A stretch of DNA of 64,000 nt from Limnobaculum xujianqingii (GCF_013394855.1 NZ_JABMLK010000002.1:806001-870000), one strand, 5' to 3'; positions 47,479-58,831 are shown, counted from the stretch's first letter. The notes: generated from the letters alone by a model not told the origin. Numbers and translations: made by a program.

Positions 47479-49175
47479 TGAGCAATGATTCAGAGATTAA
47501 ACTGTCTGACAACGAGCGGCTAAAACGTGAGAGTAATTTTTTACGTGGAACCATTGCCGATGATTTGAAAGATGGCCTCACCGGCGGATTTCGCGGTGAC
47601 AACTTTCAGCTGATCCGTTTTCACGGTATGTATCAGCAAGACGATCGTGACTTACGCGCAGAGCGAGCGGAACAGAAGCTGGAACCACTATTAAATGTGA
47701 TGCTGCGTTGCCGCCTGCCGGGGGGGATTATTACTCCTCAGCAGTGGTTGGGTATCGACCGCTTTGCCGCTGAAGATACGCTGTACGGCAGTATTCGCCT
47801 GACGACACGGCAAACTTTCCAGTTTCATGGCGTCCTGAAAAATGATATCAAACCAATGCATCAATTGTTGCATCGGTTAGGTATGGACTCCATTGCCACG
47901 GCCGGTGACGTCAACCGCAATGTGTTATGTACCTCTAATCCCGTTGAGTCGGAACTGCATCAGCAGGCATACGAGTGGGCAAAGAAAATTTCTGAACACT
48001 TACTGCCAAAAACTCGCGCCTATGCTGAAATCTGGCTGGATGGGGAAAAGCTGGAAACTACCGACGTAGAACCGATTCTCGGTGCGACTTATTTGCCGCG
48101 TAAATTTAAAACCAGCATAGTGATTCCACCGGATAATGATGTGGATCTGCATGCTAACGATCTTAACTTTGTTGCCATTGGTGAGAATGGTCAGTTGGTC
48201 GGTTTTAACGTACTGGTAGGTGGTGGTTTGGCGATGACACACGGGGATAAACTGACTTATCCGCGTAAGGCCTCCGAGTTTGGTTATATCTCGTTAGAAC
48301 ATACTTTGGCGATTGCGGAAGCTGTGGTGACCACCCAGCGCGATTGGGGCAACCGTTCTGAACGTAAAAATGCCAAGACCAAATATACTCTGGAGCGGGT
48401 GGGTGTTGATGCCTTTAAGCAAGAGGTAGAGAAACGGGCCGGGGTGAGTTTTGCTCCTGTTGTTCCTTATCATTTCACTCGCCGTGGCGATCGAATTGGT
48501 TGGGTAGAGGGTATTGATAAACAGTGGCACTTAACGCTGTTTATCGAAAATGGTCGTCTGCTGGATTATCCCGGTAAGTCGCTAAAAACAGGCATGGCTG
48601 AAATTGCCAAAATCCATAAAGGGGATTTTCGCCTGACTGCCAATCAAAATCTGATTGTGGCGGGAGTTGCTGCTAAAGATAAAGCCAAAGTAGAGAAACT
48701 GGCTCGCCAACATGGATTAATTAATGATGGAGTATCGGAGCAGCGCAAAAATTCTATGGCCTGCGTTTCGTTTCCGACTTGTCCGTTGGCGATGGCTGAA
48801 GCAGAACGTTTCCTGCCAGATTTTATTACTCAGGTAGAGCAGGTAATGGAAAAGCATCAGTTGCCTGATGAACACATTATTCTGCGAGTGACCGGCTGCC
48901 CTAACGGCTGCGGACGGGCAATGCTGGCAGAAGTCGGGCTGGTGGGCAAAGCGCCGGATCGTTATAACCTGCATATTGGCGGCAATCGTGAAGGTACGCG
49001 GATTCCGCGTATGTATCGTGAAAATATTACTTCAGCACAAATACTGTCTGAGCTGGATGGTTTGATTGGCCGTTGGGCCAGCGATCGTCAGGAGCAGGAA
49101 GGGTTTGGCGATTATGTTATCCGCGCCGGAATTATCAAACCGGTGGTTGATTCGGCTCGTGATTTCTACGATTAA
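47478..49175 (+). CDS. cysI: sulfite reductase hemoprotein subunit (CysI)
   Basis: A 565-residue siroheme and 4Fe-4S protein. The cluster/siroheme cysteines lie in [18 protein letters not shown] and [17 protein letters not shown], and siroheme-binding arginines lie in [15 protein letters not shown]. It catalyses the six-electron reduction of sulfite to sulfide. Siroheme would come from the cysG gene 3 kb downstream. It starts on the last base of the cysJ stop codon. Confidence 0.97.
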   Translation: MSNDSEIKLSDNERLKRESNFLRGTIADDLKDGLTGGFRGDNFQLIRFHGMYQQDDRDLRAERAEQKLEPLLNVMLRCRLPGGIITPQQWLGIDRFAAEDTLYGSIRLTTRQTFQFHGVLKNDIKPMHQLLHRLGMDSIATAGDVNRNVLCTSNPVESELHQQAYEWAKKISEHLLPKTRAYAEIWLDGEKLETTDVEPILGATYLPRKFKTSIVIPPDNDVDLHANDLNFVAIGENGQLVGFNVLVGGGLAMTHGDKLTYPRKASEFGYISLEHTLAIAEAVVTTQRDWGNRSERKNAKTKYTLERVGVDAFKQEVEKRAGVSFAPVVPYHFTRRGDRIGWVEGIDKQWHLTLFIENGRLLDYPGKSLKTGMAEIAKIHKGDFRLTANQNLIVAGVAAKDKAKVEKLARQHGLINDGVSEQRKNSMACVSFPTCPLAMAEAERFLPDFITQVEQVMEKHQLPDEHIILRVTGCPNGCGRAMLAEVGLVGKAPDRYNLHIGGNREGTRIPRMYRENITSAQILSELDGLIGRWASDRQEQEGFGDYVIRAGIIKPVVDSARDFYD

Positions 49176-49184
49176 GGAGACATT

Positions 49185-49919
49185 ATGTCGCACCTGAATT
49201 TAGCCCGGTTAAATCAGCTAACGGCAGATGAGCAGAAAGCTGAACTGGCGGAGGTGAACCGCCAGTTAGAATCGCTATCTGCTGCCCGGCGTGTTGCATG
49301 GGCGCTGGAGAATTTGCCAGAAAACAAAGTGCTTTCTTCCAGCTTTGGTATTCAGGCGGCGGTTTGTCTTCATTTAGTGACCCGACAGCAGCCAGAAATA
49401 CCGGTGATTCTGACGGATACCGGTTATCTGTTTCCTGAAACTTATCAGTTTATCGATAGCCTGACGGAGCAGCTTAAGCTTAACTTGCAGGTTTATCGTT
49501 CTCCTTATTCTCCTGTCTGGCAGGAGAGCCGCTACGGCAAGTTATGGGAGCAGGGTGTTGAAGGCATTGAGCGTTATAACCAGCTAAATAAAGTTGAGCC
49601 AATGAATCGGGCGTTAGCGGAATTACAGGCACAAACCTGGTTTGCTGGTTTGCGTCGTGAGCAATCCAGCTCCCGGGCTCAATTACCGGTACTCGCTATT
49701 CAGCGTGGGGTATTCAAATTTTTACCGATTATTGATTGGGATAATCGTCAGATTTATCAATATTTGACGGATAACGGTTTGAATTATCATCCTTTATGGG
49801 AGCAGGGCTATTTATCGGTGGGGGATACTCATACCACTCGTAAATGGGAGCCTGGTATGAGTGAGGAGGAGACGCGGTTTTTTGGGTTGAAGCGGGAGTG
49901 TGGGTTGCATGAGGGGTGA
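49185..49919 (+). CDS. cysH: PAPS reductase (CysH)
   Basis: A 244-residue protein with an N-type ATP-pyrophosphatase fold ([15 protein letters not shown]) and the C-terminal catalytic cysteine in KRECGLHEG. It uses thioredoxin to reduce PAPS to sulfite and PAP. The lack of the two extra CC pairs makes it a PAPS (enterobacterial) rather than APS type. It follows cysI by nine bases and ends 30 bases before a family A repeat. Confidence 0.96.
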   Translation: MSHLNLARLNQLTADEQKAELAEVNRQLESLSAARRVAWALENLPENKVLSSSFGIQAAVCLHLVTRQQPEIPVILTDTGYLFPETYQFIDSLTEQLKLNLQVYRSPYSPVWQESRYGKLWEQGVEGIERYNQLNKVEPMNRALAELQAQTWFAGLRREQSSSRAQLPVLAIQRGVFKFLPIIDWDNRQIYQYLTDNGLNYHPLWEQGYLSVGDTHTTRKWEPGMSEEETRFFGLKRECGLHEG

Positions 49920-49949
49920 TGACCAAGAACTGGTGAATCTCATTTATCG

Positions 49950-50330
49950 AATTCAGAGGACATTCCGGTCGTAAAATCTGAAGTGCTTATATAGGATTTG
50001 TGCTCGACCGGAAGACCGTCTGTACTTGAAATCGGAGTGCGTTGGGCCTGGCCGGGCTACGGGCACTTCGTTAGCTTACGCCAAGTCGACCCCCACGCCC
50101 GTCCCTCCCAACGATTGGCACTGCTAACAGACAGATAGAGCACTCCGTTGGCTTACGTAAAGTTGACCTTCACGCCGTCCCTCCCGACAATTGGCACTGC
50201 TAACAGACAGATAAAGCACTTAGTTGGCTTACGCCAAGTTGACCTCCACGCCGTCCCTCCCAACGATTGGTATTGCTGACAGATAGGGCACTTCGTTGGT
50301 GTGCATCAAGTTGATTCCCTTGGTATTTTT
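49950..50330 (+). repeat. intergenic repeat family A, copy 2, with tandem array
   Basis: The first 190 bases match the other family A copies: stem CCGGTCG/CGACCGG (49965-49971 with 50005-50011) around AAGTGCTTATAT, then GGGCACTTCG...GTCGACCCCCACG. From 50063 a unit beginning GCACT(T/C) and running through CCCTCCCAACGATTGGCACT is repeated with spacings of 77, 76 and 72 bases (starts at 50063, 50140, 50216 and 50288), the last copy partial. The units have diverged by a few percent or more. No gene is visible; the remainder of the 615-base gap (50331-50534) is AT-rich leader for ccdA. Confidence 0.88.
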
Positions 50331-50534
50331 ATTGCGTATTGCTTCGCAACTTAATGATATGTGAATGGATTGCGTCAGGCTGTTTGGATAGCATTGATGG
50401 CAGTTAATGGAATGGTTTAATAATCAATTCATTGATTGTGTTATCGGGGTTATAGATAAGCAGGGTTCTTTACATCCCAGTGTTAATCGGTCAATATATG
50501 TGCCGATAGCACGTGTTTATTACAGGGGTGAAAA

Positions 50535-50777
50535 ATGATAAAGACCCATGCAAAAATAACTAAAAAGACGGTCAGTGTGACGTTGGATCCAATCTTGTAT
50601 CAAAAGGCTCGCGATATGGGTATTAATTTCTCAGCAGTATTGACTCAGGCTATTGAGGTGCAGTTGCAGGCAGCATCGGTTGCTCAATGGAAGCATGAAA
50701 ACCAACAGGCGATGGAAGAGCTGAACCGGATTAGTGAAGAGGGTGGTTTACTTTCCGATGAGTATCGGGCGTTTTAA
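50535..50777 (+). CDS. ccdA: CcdA-type antitoxin
   Basis: An 80-residue protein. It has an N-terminal ribbon-helix-helix region (KKTVSVTLDPILYQKARDMGINFSAVL, in parts KKTVSVTLDP and KARDMGINFS) and a C-terminal acidic tail typical of CcdA (ENQQAMEELNRISEEGGLLSDEYRAF). It would repress its own operon and neutralise CcdB. Its stop codon overlaps the ccdB start by one base. It is a chromosomal copy located between cysH and cysG, probably acquired. Confidence 0.92.
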   Translation: MIKTHAKITKKTVSVTLDPILYQKARDMGINFSAVLTQAIEVQLQAASVAQWKHENQQAMEELNRISEEGGLLSDEYRAF

Positions 50778-51088
50778 TGGTGCAATATACCGTCTATCGT
50801 AATACGGGTAATAACAAGGATTACCCGTACTTATTGAATGTACAAAGTCATCTGATTGATGCGTTAACCACGCGCTTGGTGATTCCTCTTTTCCCTCGTA
50901 GTCGGTTTAAGGGGAAGGTGCCTCAACATCTGTGTCCGATATTAACCATTGGGGAGGCTGAGTATCTTTTGATGACTCATGAAATGGCCAGCGTGCGTCA
51001 AAGTATGCTGGGTGACGAAGTATGTCAGGCCCAGCATTATCGTGAGGTGATTAAAGCTGCCATTGATTTTATGATTGATGGGTTTTAG
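50777..51088 (+). CDS. ccdB: CcdB-type gyrase-poison toxin
   Basis: A 103-residue protein with the CcdB layout: TVYRNTGNNKDYPYLLNVQS, RLVIPLFP, LLMTHEMASV and the C-terminal helix AAIDFMIDGF. F-plasmid CcdB ends in Trp-Gly-Ile, residues needed to poison DNA gyrase. Here the end is Asp-Gly-Phe, as I recall is also the case in chromosomal O157-type CcdB except for the last residue. Activity is therefore likely but unproven. Its 3' end overlaps the convergent hydrolase gene by 20 bases. Confidence 0.9.
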   Translation: MVQYTVYRNTGNNKDYPYLLNVQSHLIDALTTRLVIPLFPRSRFKGKVPQHLCPILTIGEAEYLLMTHEMASVRQSMLGDEVCQAQHYREVIKAAIDFMIDGF

Positions 51089-51986
51089 TGCCATCAGCAG
51101 ATATTAAATACTTCCTGAACCAGGCCAGGGTTCTTTCCCAGGCAAGTTCTGCTGCATCTTTGTCATAGCGTGGCGTTGAGTCATTGTGAAAACCATGATT
51201 AACGCCGGGATAAATATAGGCTTCATAAGTTTTATGATTGGCTTTCAGTGCAGCTTCATAAGCTGGCCAGCCTTCATTAATGCGGGAGTCTAACTCCGCA
51301 TAGTGCAACAATATTGGCGCTTTGATGTGCGGTACATCTTCCGTTTTGGCCTGTCGGCCATAGAACGGAACCGCAGCTGCCAGTTCCGGATAGGCCACTG
51401 CGGCAGCATTAGCCACACCTCCACCGTAGCAGAAACCGGTCATACCTACTTTTCCTGTTGTTGCATCGTGATGCATTAAAAACTCAATGGCGGCAAAGAA
51501 GTCATTCATTAATTTTGTGGGATCGACCTGCTGCTGTAACTCACGTCCTTTATCATCGTTTCCGGGGTAGCCGCCTACTGAGCTTAACCCATCCGGAGCT
51601 AGTGCTATGAATCCTGCTTTTGCCAGTCGTCGTGCTACATCTTCAATATAGGGATTGAGTCCACGATTTTCGTGTACCACAACTACTCCGGGTACTTTAC
51701 CGCTGGCTTTCGCCGGACGGACGAAATAACCCCGAACGCTGCCGTGCCCCAACGGTGATGGATATTGGATATATTCAGCGATAATCTCAGGATCGGTAAA
51801 CTCCACCTGTTGTGCATAACTGTAGTCGGGCATCAGCAATGACCCTAATGCAGCTGCCGATACGCCCCCTACCACCATCTTAGTCGCCAGATCGAGGAAC
51901 TCACGTTTACTGATGCGCCCATGTACATAGAAATCAAAATACTCAAGTAGTGCAGGGGGAAAATCTTTTGCGGTGAGACGAGTCAT
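51069..51986 (-). CDS. yghX: dienelactone hydrolase family protein (YghX-like)
   Basis: The ATG at 51986 (MTRLTAKDFPPALLEYFDFY) gives 305 residues and matches the start of E. coli YghX; a 40-codon longer frame is unlikely. An N-terminal export-like segment (ISKREFLDLATKMVVGG...YSYAQ) precedes an alpha/beta hydrolase domain with the cysteine nucleophile in GFCYGGG and the histidine in GVNHGFHND. Dienelactone hydrolases cleave lactone rings; the substrate here is unknown. The Lys-Arg pair in SKREFL could be a weak Tat signal. It stands alone, divergent from cysG. Confidence 0.85.
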   Translation of the reverse strand: MTRLTAKDFPPALLEYFDFYVHGRISKREFLDLATKMVVGGVSAAALGSLLMPDYSYAQQVEFTDPEIIAEYIQYPSPLGHGSVRGYFVRPAKASGKVPGVVVVHENRGLNPYIEDVARRLAKAGFIALAPDGLSSVGGYPGNDDKGRELQQQVDPTKLMNDFFAAIEFLMHHDATTGKVGMTGFCYGGGVANAAAVAYPELAAAVPFYGRQAKTEDVPHIKAPILLHYAELDSRINEGWPAYEAALKANHKTYEAYIYPGVNHGFHNDSTPRYDKDAAELAWERTLAWFRKYLISADGTKTHQS

Positions 51987-52178
51987 ATACTGGCTCCATG
52001 TTTGATAGTATTTGGTAAGTATAAATAATGGTCTGTTATTGGCTGTTTTGTAAACATAAGGTCCAATAATCTTTTCCCTATTCCATTCAGCTATATCAAA
52101 TTCCATTTGGTGATTTCATTCGTTAGCAACGACTCTCTATAGTCAGGTTATTGTTTTGTTAAGAACCTGAAGGTCATT

Positions 52179-53615
52179 GTGGATTATTTACCCCTGTTTG
52201 CCGATTTGAAACACCGTCCGGTACTGGTTGTTGGCGGTGGTGAAATTGCTGCCCGTAAAATTGGCCTGTTATTAAGTGCCGGAGCGGAAGTGTTTGTGGT
52301 GGCTAAAGCGCTTGGTGCTGAGGTAAATAAACTGTATCAGGAAAAGGCGTTGCACTGGCTGGCTCAAGAGTTTGACACCCATCAGTTAGACGACATTTTT
52401 TTAGTGGTGGCTGCAACCAATGACAGCACGTTGAATGCCAGAGTATTTCAGGCGGCTAATCAGCGCCGTCGTTTAATTAATGTGGTGGACGATCCTGCGC
52501 GTTGCTCATTCATTTTTCCTTCAATTATTGACCGCTCACCGTTGGTCGTTGCGATTTCTTCTGGTGGTAAAGCACCGGTATTAGCCCGTTTGTTACGGGA
52601 GAAGCTGGAGGCGTTATTACCCGCCAGTCTCGGTCAGGTTGCTGATATAGCCGGTAACTGGCGTACCAGGGTTAAACAACAACTTCATTCATTAAGTGAA
52701 CGCCGTCACTTCTGGGAACGTCTGTTTGATGGTCGCTTTGCTTCGCTGATAGCGGCAAATCGAGTCGAAGAGGCAGAGGTTGAGCTTGAACAACAGCTCT
52801 ACCATCCCGCGTCAACAGCAGGTGATGTTACCTTGGTTGGCGCTGGTCCCGGAGATCCAGGGCTACTGACATTAAATGGGTTACGAGCCATTCAACAGGC
52901 CGATGTGGTACTGCATGATGCGCTGGTTACGCCAGATATACTGGAACTGGTACGTCGTGATGCCACGCTAATTAGCGTAGGAAAGCGTGCCGGAGCGCAT
53001 TCAGTACAACAGGAAGAAACCAATCAATTACTGGTTGAATTAGCCCGACAGGGTAAACGCGTTGTACGCCTGAAAGGTGGCGATCCCTTTATTTTTGGTC
53101 GGGGGGGTGAAGAACTGGAAGTACTGGTAAATGCAGGAATTCCCTATCAGGTTGTTCCGGGTATTACTGCTGCTGCGGGAGCGGCAGCTTATGCGGGAAT
53201 TCCTCTGACTCATCGCGATTATGCTCAGAGTATTACGTTTATTACCGGGCACTGTAAGCCTGAATCTGACGGTCTTAACTGGTCTCAATTGGCTCAGGGT
53301 CACCAAACACTGGCAATTTATATGGGAACGGTAAAAGCCAGCGATATCCAACAACAGCTGATAAATCATGGTCGTTCAGCGTCTACTCCGGTGGCAGTCA
53401 TTAGCCGGGGAACACGCAGCGATCAGAAAGTACTAACCGGCACGCTCTCACAGCTGCATGAGCTGGCCCGTGAAGCACCAACTCCCGCATTGCTGGTGAT
53501 TGGTGAGGTTGCGGCACTGCATCAGCGGCTGAACTGGTTCGGTGAATCTGCTCAACCATCATTAACATCACAGAATAGTCCGGCGCAGTGGCAGTCGGTA
53601 GTCAATCTGGCCTGA
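52179..53615 (+). CDS. cysG: siroheme synthase (CysG)
   Basis: A 478-residue fusion. The N-terminal precorrin-2 dehydrogenase/ferrochelatase has a Rossmann motif ([15 protein letters not shown]) and [14 protein letters not shown]. The C-terminal uroporphyrinogen-III methyltransferase has [32 protein letters not shown] and [12 protein letters not shown]. It makes the siroheme that CysI needs. The start is GTG ([10 protein letters not shown], aligned with MDHLPIF in E. coli). It lies 32 bases ahead of cysD and is probably part of a cysGDNC unit. Confidence 0.96.
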   Translation: MDYLPLFADLKHRPVLVVGGGEIAARKIGLLLSAGAEVFVVAKALGAEVNKLYQEKALHWLAQEFDTHQLDDIFLVVAATNDSTLNARVFQAANQRRRLINVVDDPARCSFIFPSIIDRSPLVVAISSGGKAPVLARLLREKLEALLPASLGQVADIAGNWRTRVKQQLHSLSERRHFWERLFDGRFASLIAANRVEEAEVELEQQLYHPASTAGDVTLVGAGPGDPGLLTLNGLRAIQQADVVLHDALVTPDILELVRRDATLISVGKRAGAHSVQQEETNQLLVELARQGKRVVRLKGGDPFIFGRGGEELEVLVNAGIPYQVVPGITAAAGAAAYAGIPLTHRDYAQSITFITGHCKPESDGLNWSQLAQGHQTLAIYMGTVKASDIQQQLINHGRSASTPVAVISRGTRSDQKVLTGTLSQLHELAREAPTPALLVIGEVAALHQRLNWFGESAQPSLTSQNSPAQWQSVVNLA

Positions 53616-53647
53616 TGGCCTTCAGACAGAGAATTGAGGTATTGAAC

Positions 53648-54556
53648 GTGGACCAAAAACGACTGACTCACTTACGCCAACTGGAAGCAGAAAGCATTCA
53701 TATTATTCGGGAAGTGGCTGCTGAATTTGCTAATCCGGTCATGCTTTATTCCATTGGAAAAGATTCATCGGTAATGCTGCATCTGGCGCGTAAAGCCTTT
53801 TTTCCCGGTAACTTGCCGTTTCCTTTACTGCATGTGGATACCGGCTGGAAATTTCAGGAGATGTATCAGTTCCGCGATCGCACGGCCAAAGCTTATGGCT
53901 GCGATCTGCTGGTGCATAAAAATCCGGAAGGAGTAGCCATGGGAATTAACCCCTTTGTGCACGGTAGTGCGAAGCATACCGATATTATGAAAACCGAAGG
54001 GTTGAAACAGGCGCTGAATAAGTATGGTTTTGATGCCGCCTTTGGCGGTGCCCGTCGCGATGAAGAGAAATCCCGGGCCAAAGAGCGTATTTATTCGTTC
54101 CGCGATCGTTTCCATCGCTGGGACCCTAAGAATCAGCGCCCTGAACTGTGGCATAACTACAACGGGCAGATTAACAAGGGAGAGAGCATTCGTGTATTCC
54201 CGCTCTCTAACTGGACTGAACTGGATATCTGGCAATACATCTTTCTGGAAAATATAGAGATTGTTCCTCTGTATCTGGCAAAACCTCGGCCGATTCTGGA
54301 ACGTGACGGCATGCTGATGATGATTGATGACAACCGCATTAACCTGCAACCGGGGGAGGTGATTGTCAAACGTAAAGTCCGTTTCAGAACTCTGGGATGC
54401 TGGCCGCTAACCGGAGCGGTTGAGTCCGAAGCGGAAACCCTACCGGAAATTATTGAAGAAATGCTGGTATCAACCACCAGTGAACGTCAGGGGCGGGTTA
54501 TCGATCGGGATCAGTCAGGCTCGATGGAATTGAAGAAACGTCAGGGTTATTTCTGA
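53648..54556 (+). CDS. cysD: sulfate adenylyltransferase small subunit (CysD)
   Basis: A 302-residue protein starting at GTG 53648 ([20 protein letters not shown]), with GAGG plus T seven bases upstream; a 20-codon longer frame overlaps cysG and has no homologue. The ATP-pyrophosphatase motif [13 protein letters not shown] and [17 protein letters not shown] match E. coli CysD almost exactly. With CysN it makes APS from sulfate and ATP, driven by GTP. Confidence 0.97.
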   Translation: MDQKRLTHLRQLEAESIHIIREVAAEFANPVMLYSIGKDSSVMLHLARKAFFPGNLPFPLLHVDTGWKFQEMYQFRDRTAKAYGCDLLVHKNPEGVAMGINPFVHGSAKHTDIMKTEGLKQALNKYGFDAAFGGARRDEEKSRAKERIYSFRDRFHRWDPKNQRPELWHNYNGQINKGESIRVFPLSNWTELDIWQYIFLENIEIVPLYLAKPRPILERDGMLMMIDDNRINLQPGEVIVKRKVRFRTLGCWPLTGAVESEAETLPEIIEEMLVSTTSERQGRVIDRDQSGSMELKKRQGYF

Positions 54557-54563
54557 GGAATAG

Positions 54564-56027
54564 ATGATGAGTGAAGTAATTAATCAGCCTGTTAACGTGA
54601 ATGAGGCTATTGCCAGACAAATCGCGGAACAGGGCGGCGTTGAAGCTTATCTTCACGCTCAGCAAAATAAGAGCCTGTTACGTTTTCTTACCTGCGGCAG
54701 TGTTGATGATGGTAAAAGTACCCTGATTGGACGATTACTGCATGATACCCGCCAGATTTATCAGGATCAGCTTACAACACTGCATAATGACAGCAAACGT
54801 ATCGGTACTGCCGGTGAAAAACTGGATTTGGCACTGTTGGTCGATGGCTTACAGGCAGAACGCGAACAGGGCATCACCATTGATGTGGCCTATCGCTATT
54901 TTTCCACTGAAAAACGTAAATTCATTATTGCCGATACTCCAGGGCATGAACAATACACGCGTAACATGGCAACCGGGGCATCCACCTGTGATGTCGCCAT
55001 TTTGCTAATTGATGCACGTAAAGGCGTTCTGGATCAGACGCGTCGCCATAGCTTTATTGCTACGCTACTGGGGATTCGTCATCTGGTGGTGGCGATAAAT
55101 AAGATGGATTTGGTGGAATATCAACAGTCGGTTTTTGAGCAAATACGTACCGATTACCTGACGTTTGCGAATCAACTTCCGCAGCAAACGGATATTAAGT
55201 TCGTACCGCTCTCCGCTCTGGATGGGGACAACGTCGCCAGTGTGGGAACTAATATGCCATGGTATTCCGGCGCTACATTGCTGGAGATTTTGGAAACGGT
55301 AAATGTGGTGGCAGAACAGCAGCAGAAGCCACTGCGTTTTCCGGTTCAGTATGTTAATCGGCCTAATCTGGATTTTCGCGGCTACGCGGGTACCTTGTCT
55401 TCTGGCGTGATTGAAACCGGGCAGGCAATTAAAGTGCTACCTTCCGGGGTAACCAGTCGGATTAAATCCATCGTTACTTTTGACGGTGAGCTGCAAAAAG
55501 CCTGGCCGGGAGAGGCAATAACTCTGGTGCTGGAAGATGAGATTGATATCAGCCGGGGGGATCTGCTGGTGGCAGCAGAAGATAACAGTTTACAACCGGC
55601 TACCGGAGCTACGCTGGACGTGGTTTGGATGGCGGAGCAGCCACTGCAGGCTGGTCAGAGTTACGATATCAAAGTTTCCGGTAAAAAGAGCAGAGTACGT
55701 ATAGAGCGTATTGTGCATCAACGGGATATCAATTCTCTGGAACAGCGTCCATCAGAGAGCTTGCCTCTGAATGGTATTGGTGTGGTTGAAGTGCTCTTTG
55801 ATGAACCGCTGTTGTTTGATAGCTATCAGACCAATCAGGAGACTGGGAGCTTTATCTTTATCGATAGATTAACCAACGTAACCGTAGGTGCCGGCCTGGT
55901 TCAGAAAACCGACACCGCCCAAAAACAGCAGACAAACTTTAACAGTGAATTTGAACAGGAGCTGTTCGCCCTGATTCGTCGTTATTATCCTCACTGGGAT
56001 ATCAATGGAACCACGAACAAAGGGTGA
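54564..56027 (+). CDS. cysN: sulfate adenylyltransferase GTPase subunit (CysN)
   Basis: A 487-residue EF-Tu-like GTPase. It has G1 [18 protein letters not shown]3 [12 protein letters not shown] and G4 NKMDLV, followed by two beta-barrel domains. Its GTP hydrolysis drives APS synthesis by CysD. It is not fused to CysC, which is a separate gene six bases downstream. Confidence 0.97.
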   Translation: MMSEVINQPVNVNEAIARQIAEQGGVEAYLHAQQNKSLLRFLTCGSVDDGKSTLIGRLLHDTRQIYQDQLTTLHNDSKRIGTAGEKLDLALLVDGLQAEREQGITIDVAYRYFSTEKRKFIIADTPGHEQYTRNMATGASTCDVAILLIDARKGVLDQTRRHSFIATLLGIRHLVVAINKMDLVEYQQSVFEQIRTDYLTFANQLPQQTDIKFVPLSALDGDNVASVGTNMPWYSGATLLEILETVNVVAEQQQKPLRFPVQYVNRPNLDFRGYAGTLSSGVIETGQAIKVLPSGVTSRIKSIVTFDGELQKAWPGEAITLVLEDEIDISRGDLLVAAEDNSLQPATGATLDVVWMAEQPLQAGQSYDIKVSGKKSRVRIERIVHQRDINSLEQRPSESLPLNGIGVVEVLFDEPLLFDSYQTNQETGSFIFIDRLTNVTVGAGLVQKTDTAQKQQTNFNSEFEQELFALIRRYYPHWDINGTTNKG

Positions 56028-56033
56028 TGGCAG

Positions 56034-56630
56034 ATGGAAAATAATATTGTCTGGCATGCTCATCCGGTTACCCGGATTGAGCGGGAACGGATGAATGAAC
56101 ATGGTGCCGTCGTGGTTTGGCTCACCGGGCTATCAGGCTCCGGTAAGTCTTCTATTGCCGGTGCACTGGAGCAGGCGCTACATCATCTTAATGTTCATAC
56201 CTATTTGCTGGATGGGGATAATGTACGCCACGGTCTTTGTCAGGATTTAAGCTTTTCCGATCGGGATCGGAAAGAGAATATCCGTCGGGTGGGGGAAGTA
56301 TCCGGCCTGATGATGGATGCCGGATTAGTGGTGATTACGGCTTTTATCTCCCCTTATCGTGATGACCGCGAGAGCGTCTCTTTACGGTTACCGGCAGGGC
56401 ACTTTATTGAAGTGTTTGTTGATACGCCGATTGAGATTTGTGAACAGCGCGATCCGAAAGGGCTGTATAAAAAAGCCAGAAAAGGAGAGATCGCTCAGTT
56501 TACCGGTGTTGATTTACCCTATGAAGCACCGCTAAAACCAGATGTGCATTTGGATGGTCAGCGGCCAGTAGAAGAGCTGGTTGTTCAGCTTATTGGTTAT
56601 CTGAAAGGGCGAGGAATTATTCAAAGCTAA
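56034..56630 (+). CDS. cysC: adenylylsulfate kinase (CysC)
   Basis: A 198-residue protein with the P-loop [35 protein letters not shown] and the active-site serine region [10 protein letters not shown]. It phosphorylates APS to PAPS, the substrate of CysH. It is the last gene of cysGDNC, followed by a strong hairpin. Confidence 0.97.
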   Translation: MENNIVWHAHPVTRIERERMNEHGAVVVWLTGLSGSGKSSIAGALEQALHHLNVHTYLLDGDNVRHGLCQDLSFSDRDRKENIRRVGEVSGLMMDAGLVVITAFISPYRDDRESVSLRLPAGHFIEVFVDTPIEICEQRDPKGLYKKARKGEIAQFTGVDLPYEAPLKPDVHLDGQRPVEELVVQLIGYLKGRGIIQS

Positions 56631-56650
56631 ATTCTTTGTTTTTTGATAGA

Positions 56651-56692
56651 AAACAAGGCCAGTATGGGTTCTGATTCATACTGGCCTTGTTT
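56651..56692 (+). terminator. terminator of cysGDNC
   Basis: A perfect 16-bp stem (56651-56666 with 56677-56692) around a 10-base loop, 20 bases past the cysC stop codon. The descending arm ends in TTGTTT, which serves as a short T-rich tail. Confidence 0.8.
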
Positions 56693-56828
56693 GCTGATAA
56701 CCTGATAATTCAGCCCCCGCCAAAACTTCATTATCTTTTTAGGCCTGTATATGCTATTCCCTTCAAGCTATTGATTCTGTATTTTAGATCTCATCCATCA
56801 GCGTATCCCCCGCTAATTAAGGAATATC

Positions 56829-57617
56829 ATGAAAGACTGGAATCCTGACCTCTACTTGCAGTTTGAAGCAGAAAGAACACGTCCTGCAGCAGAACTTCTG
56901 TCACGTATTTTTCATCCGGAAGCAAAACATATTAGCGATCTCGGCTGTGGGCCAGGGAACAGTACTGAATTACTCTATCAGGCCTATCCAAGGGCGAATG
57001 TGATCGGTGTGGATAGCTCTGAAAGTATGCTGATACAGGCTAAACAGCGCCTACCAGCCTGCCATTTTCAACTGGCCAATATGAGTACCTGGCGACCGGA
57101 TATCCCTCAGGATATTATTTACGCTAACGCATCATTGCAGTGGGTACCGGATCATGATGAATTGCTTCCCCATTTATTGCAGCAGCTTTCCGATCGTGGC
57201 GTTCTGGCCTTTCAGGTGCCGGATAACCTGGAGCAGCCTTCCCATGCATTAATGCGTAAAGTGGCAATGGAGGGAGTCTGGTGGGAGAAATACAATGAGC
57301 AGGTATTTAAACGCAGCCCGCTATTGAGCACGGAAGGATACTACGACTTGCTGGCTGGTCATGGCTATCAGGTTGATATCTGGCGTACTACCTTTTATCA
57401 CGTATTGCCATCGGTCTCTTCCATTGTTGAGTGGGTGAAATCAACCGGGCTTCGCCCGTTTCTTTCGCCTCTGAATGAGATGGAACAACAGCTGTTTTTA
57501 CTACAGTATCAGGCAGAGCTGGAGAAGGTGTTTACATCCCGTCAGGATGGGCATGTTTTGTTGCCTTTCCCAAGGCTGTTTGTCATCGCCAGTAAAAAGC
57601 GGTCGGTGATACATTAA
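56829..57617 (+). CDS. tam: trans-aconitate 2-methyltransferase
   Basis: A 262-residue SAM-dependent methyltransferase. The start MKDWNPDLYLQFEAERTRPA, the SAM motif DLGCGPGNSTELL and NASLQWVPDHDELLP match the Tam family. It methylates trans-aconitate, an inhibitor by-product of the citrate cycle, to its monomethyl ester. It stands alone between the cys operon and the convergent sbp gene. Confidence 0.92.
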   Translation: MKDWNPDLYLQFEAERTRPAAELLSRIFHPEAKHISDLGCGPGNSTELLYQAYPRANVIGVDSSESMLIQAKQRLPACHFQLANMSTWRPDIPQDIIYANASLQWVPDHDELLPHLLQQLSDRGVLAFQVPDNLEQPSHALMRKVAMEGVWWEKYNEQVFKRSPLLSTEGYYDLLAGHGYQVDIWRTTFYHVLPSVSSIVEWVKSTGLRPFLSPLNEMEQQLFLLQYQAELEKVFTSRQDGHVLLPFPRLFVIASKKRSVIH

Positions 57618-57629
57618 TTAAATAGTTAA

Positions 57630-57660
57630 TCGCCTGAGGCAAAACAAATACCTCAGGCGA
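57630..57660. terminator. bidirectional terminator between tam and sbp
   Basis: A 10-bp stem, TCGCCTGAGG (57630-57639) with CCTCAGGCGA (57651-57660), between convergent genes. Short AT-rich flanks on both sides; no long T-run. Confidence 0.7.
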
Positions 57661-57666
57661 TAATGA

Positions 57667-58656
57667 TTAGCGCTTGCTGATTTGATCGAAAATACCATCC
57701 GTTGAAAAATGTTCTTTTTGTGCTTTTTGCCAGCCGCCAAAAATCTGGTCAACGGTAAACAGGCTTAACTGTGGGAAGTTAGCAGAGAATTGCTTCAGTA
57801 CTTCCGGATCCCGTGGTCGATAGTAGTTTTTAGCGGCAATAGTCTGACCTTCTTTAGTGTAGAGATACTTCAGATAGGCTTCTGAGACTTCACGAGTGCC
57901 ATTTTTATCCACCACGCTGTCTACCACGGCAACCGTTGGCTCAGCCAGAATAGAGACGCTTGGCGTGACGATTTCAAACTGATCTTTGCCTAACTGCTCA
58001 ATGGCCAGTAGCGCTTCATTTTCCCAGGCAATCAAGACATCACCAATACCGCGTTCAACGAAAGTAGTAGTAGAGCCGCGAGCACCGGTATCCAGTACCT
58101 GAACATTGCTATACAGCGCTTTAACGAATTCCTGTGCTTTAGCCCGATCGTTATTATTATGCTTCAGTGCATAACCCCAGGCAGCCAGATAGTTCCAGCG
58201 AGCACCGCCGGAAGTTTTAGGATTTGGTGTAACTACATTCAGGCCTGGTTTAATTAAATCGTTCCAGTCATGTATTTGTTTTGGATTTCCTTTACGTACC
58301 AGGAAAACGATGGTTGAAGTATAGGGAGCGGAGTTATCCGGTAAATGGGTGAGCCAGCTCTTATTTAATTTGCCATGTTCTGCAATAGCATCAACATCAT
58401 AGGCCAGTGCCAGAGTCACTACATCGGCTGAGATACCGTTAATCACGGACGATGCCTGTTTACCTGAACCACCATGGGATTGCTTAATCGTTACCGTATC
58501 GCCTGTTTTATCTTTCCAGTAGGTAGAGAAAGCTTGATTGTACTGCTGGTATAGCTCTCTGGTAGGATCGTAAGAGACATTAAGCAGATGTATATCTTTT
58601 GCAGATACGCCTGTCGCAGTAAGAAAAAGCAGTATGCCGATATTCCAGTTACGCAT
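57667..58656 (-). CDS. sbp: periplasmic sulfate-binding protein (Sbp)
   Basis: The start at 58656 ([11 protein letters not shown]) gives 329 residues with a signal peptide ending VSA. The mature start [17 protein letters not shown] and the segments [16 protein letters not shown] and NYYRPRD match E. coli Sbp rather than CysP. It delivers sulfate to a CysTWA-type ABC importer that is not in this window. It lies next to the sulfate-activation operon, so a shared role is clear. Confidence 0.93.
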   Translation of the reverse strand: MRNWNIGILLFLTATGVSAKDIHLLNVSYDPTRELYQQYNQAFSTYWKDKTGDTVTIKQSHGGSGKQASSVINGISADVVTLALAYDVDAIAEHGKLNKSWLTHLPDNSAPYTSTIVFLVRKGNPKQIHDWNDLIKPGLNVVTPNPKTSGGARWNYLAAWGYALKHNNNDRAKAQEFVKALYSNVQVLDTGARGSTTTFVERGIGDVLIAWENEALLAIEQLGKDQFEIVTPSVSILAEPTVAVVDSVVDKNGTREVSEAYLKYLYTKEGQTIAAKNYYRPRDPEVLKQFSANFPQLSLFTVDQIFGGWQKAQKEHFSTDGIFDQISKR

Positions 58657-58831
58657 GGGTGGTTGCCTCATTAAGTGGTTAGGTAATTGACGTATTGAGA
58701 CTGCCAGAAAATGTAATTAGACAATAAAGAATAAAAAGATACTTTTTATAACAATAAGGAATATCTCATTTATTTACTTTTAGCCTACGGGGTAGCATGG
58801 TAGTGACCATGACAAATTGGGGGTGGGATGA

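Noticed and set aside
50063..50330. Possible CRISPR array
   Set aside because: The units of about 76 bases repeat end to end, with no short direct repeats separated by unique spacers and no cas genes.
53588..53647. Longer N-terminus for CysD
   Set aside because: It lies within the cysG end, has no match in CysD proteins, and the GTG at 53648 has a good ribosome site.
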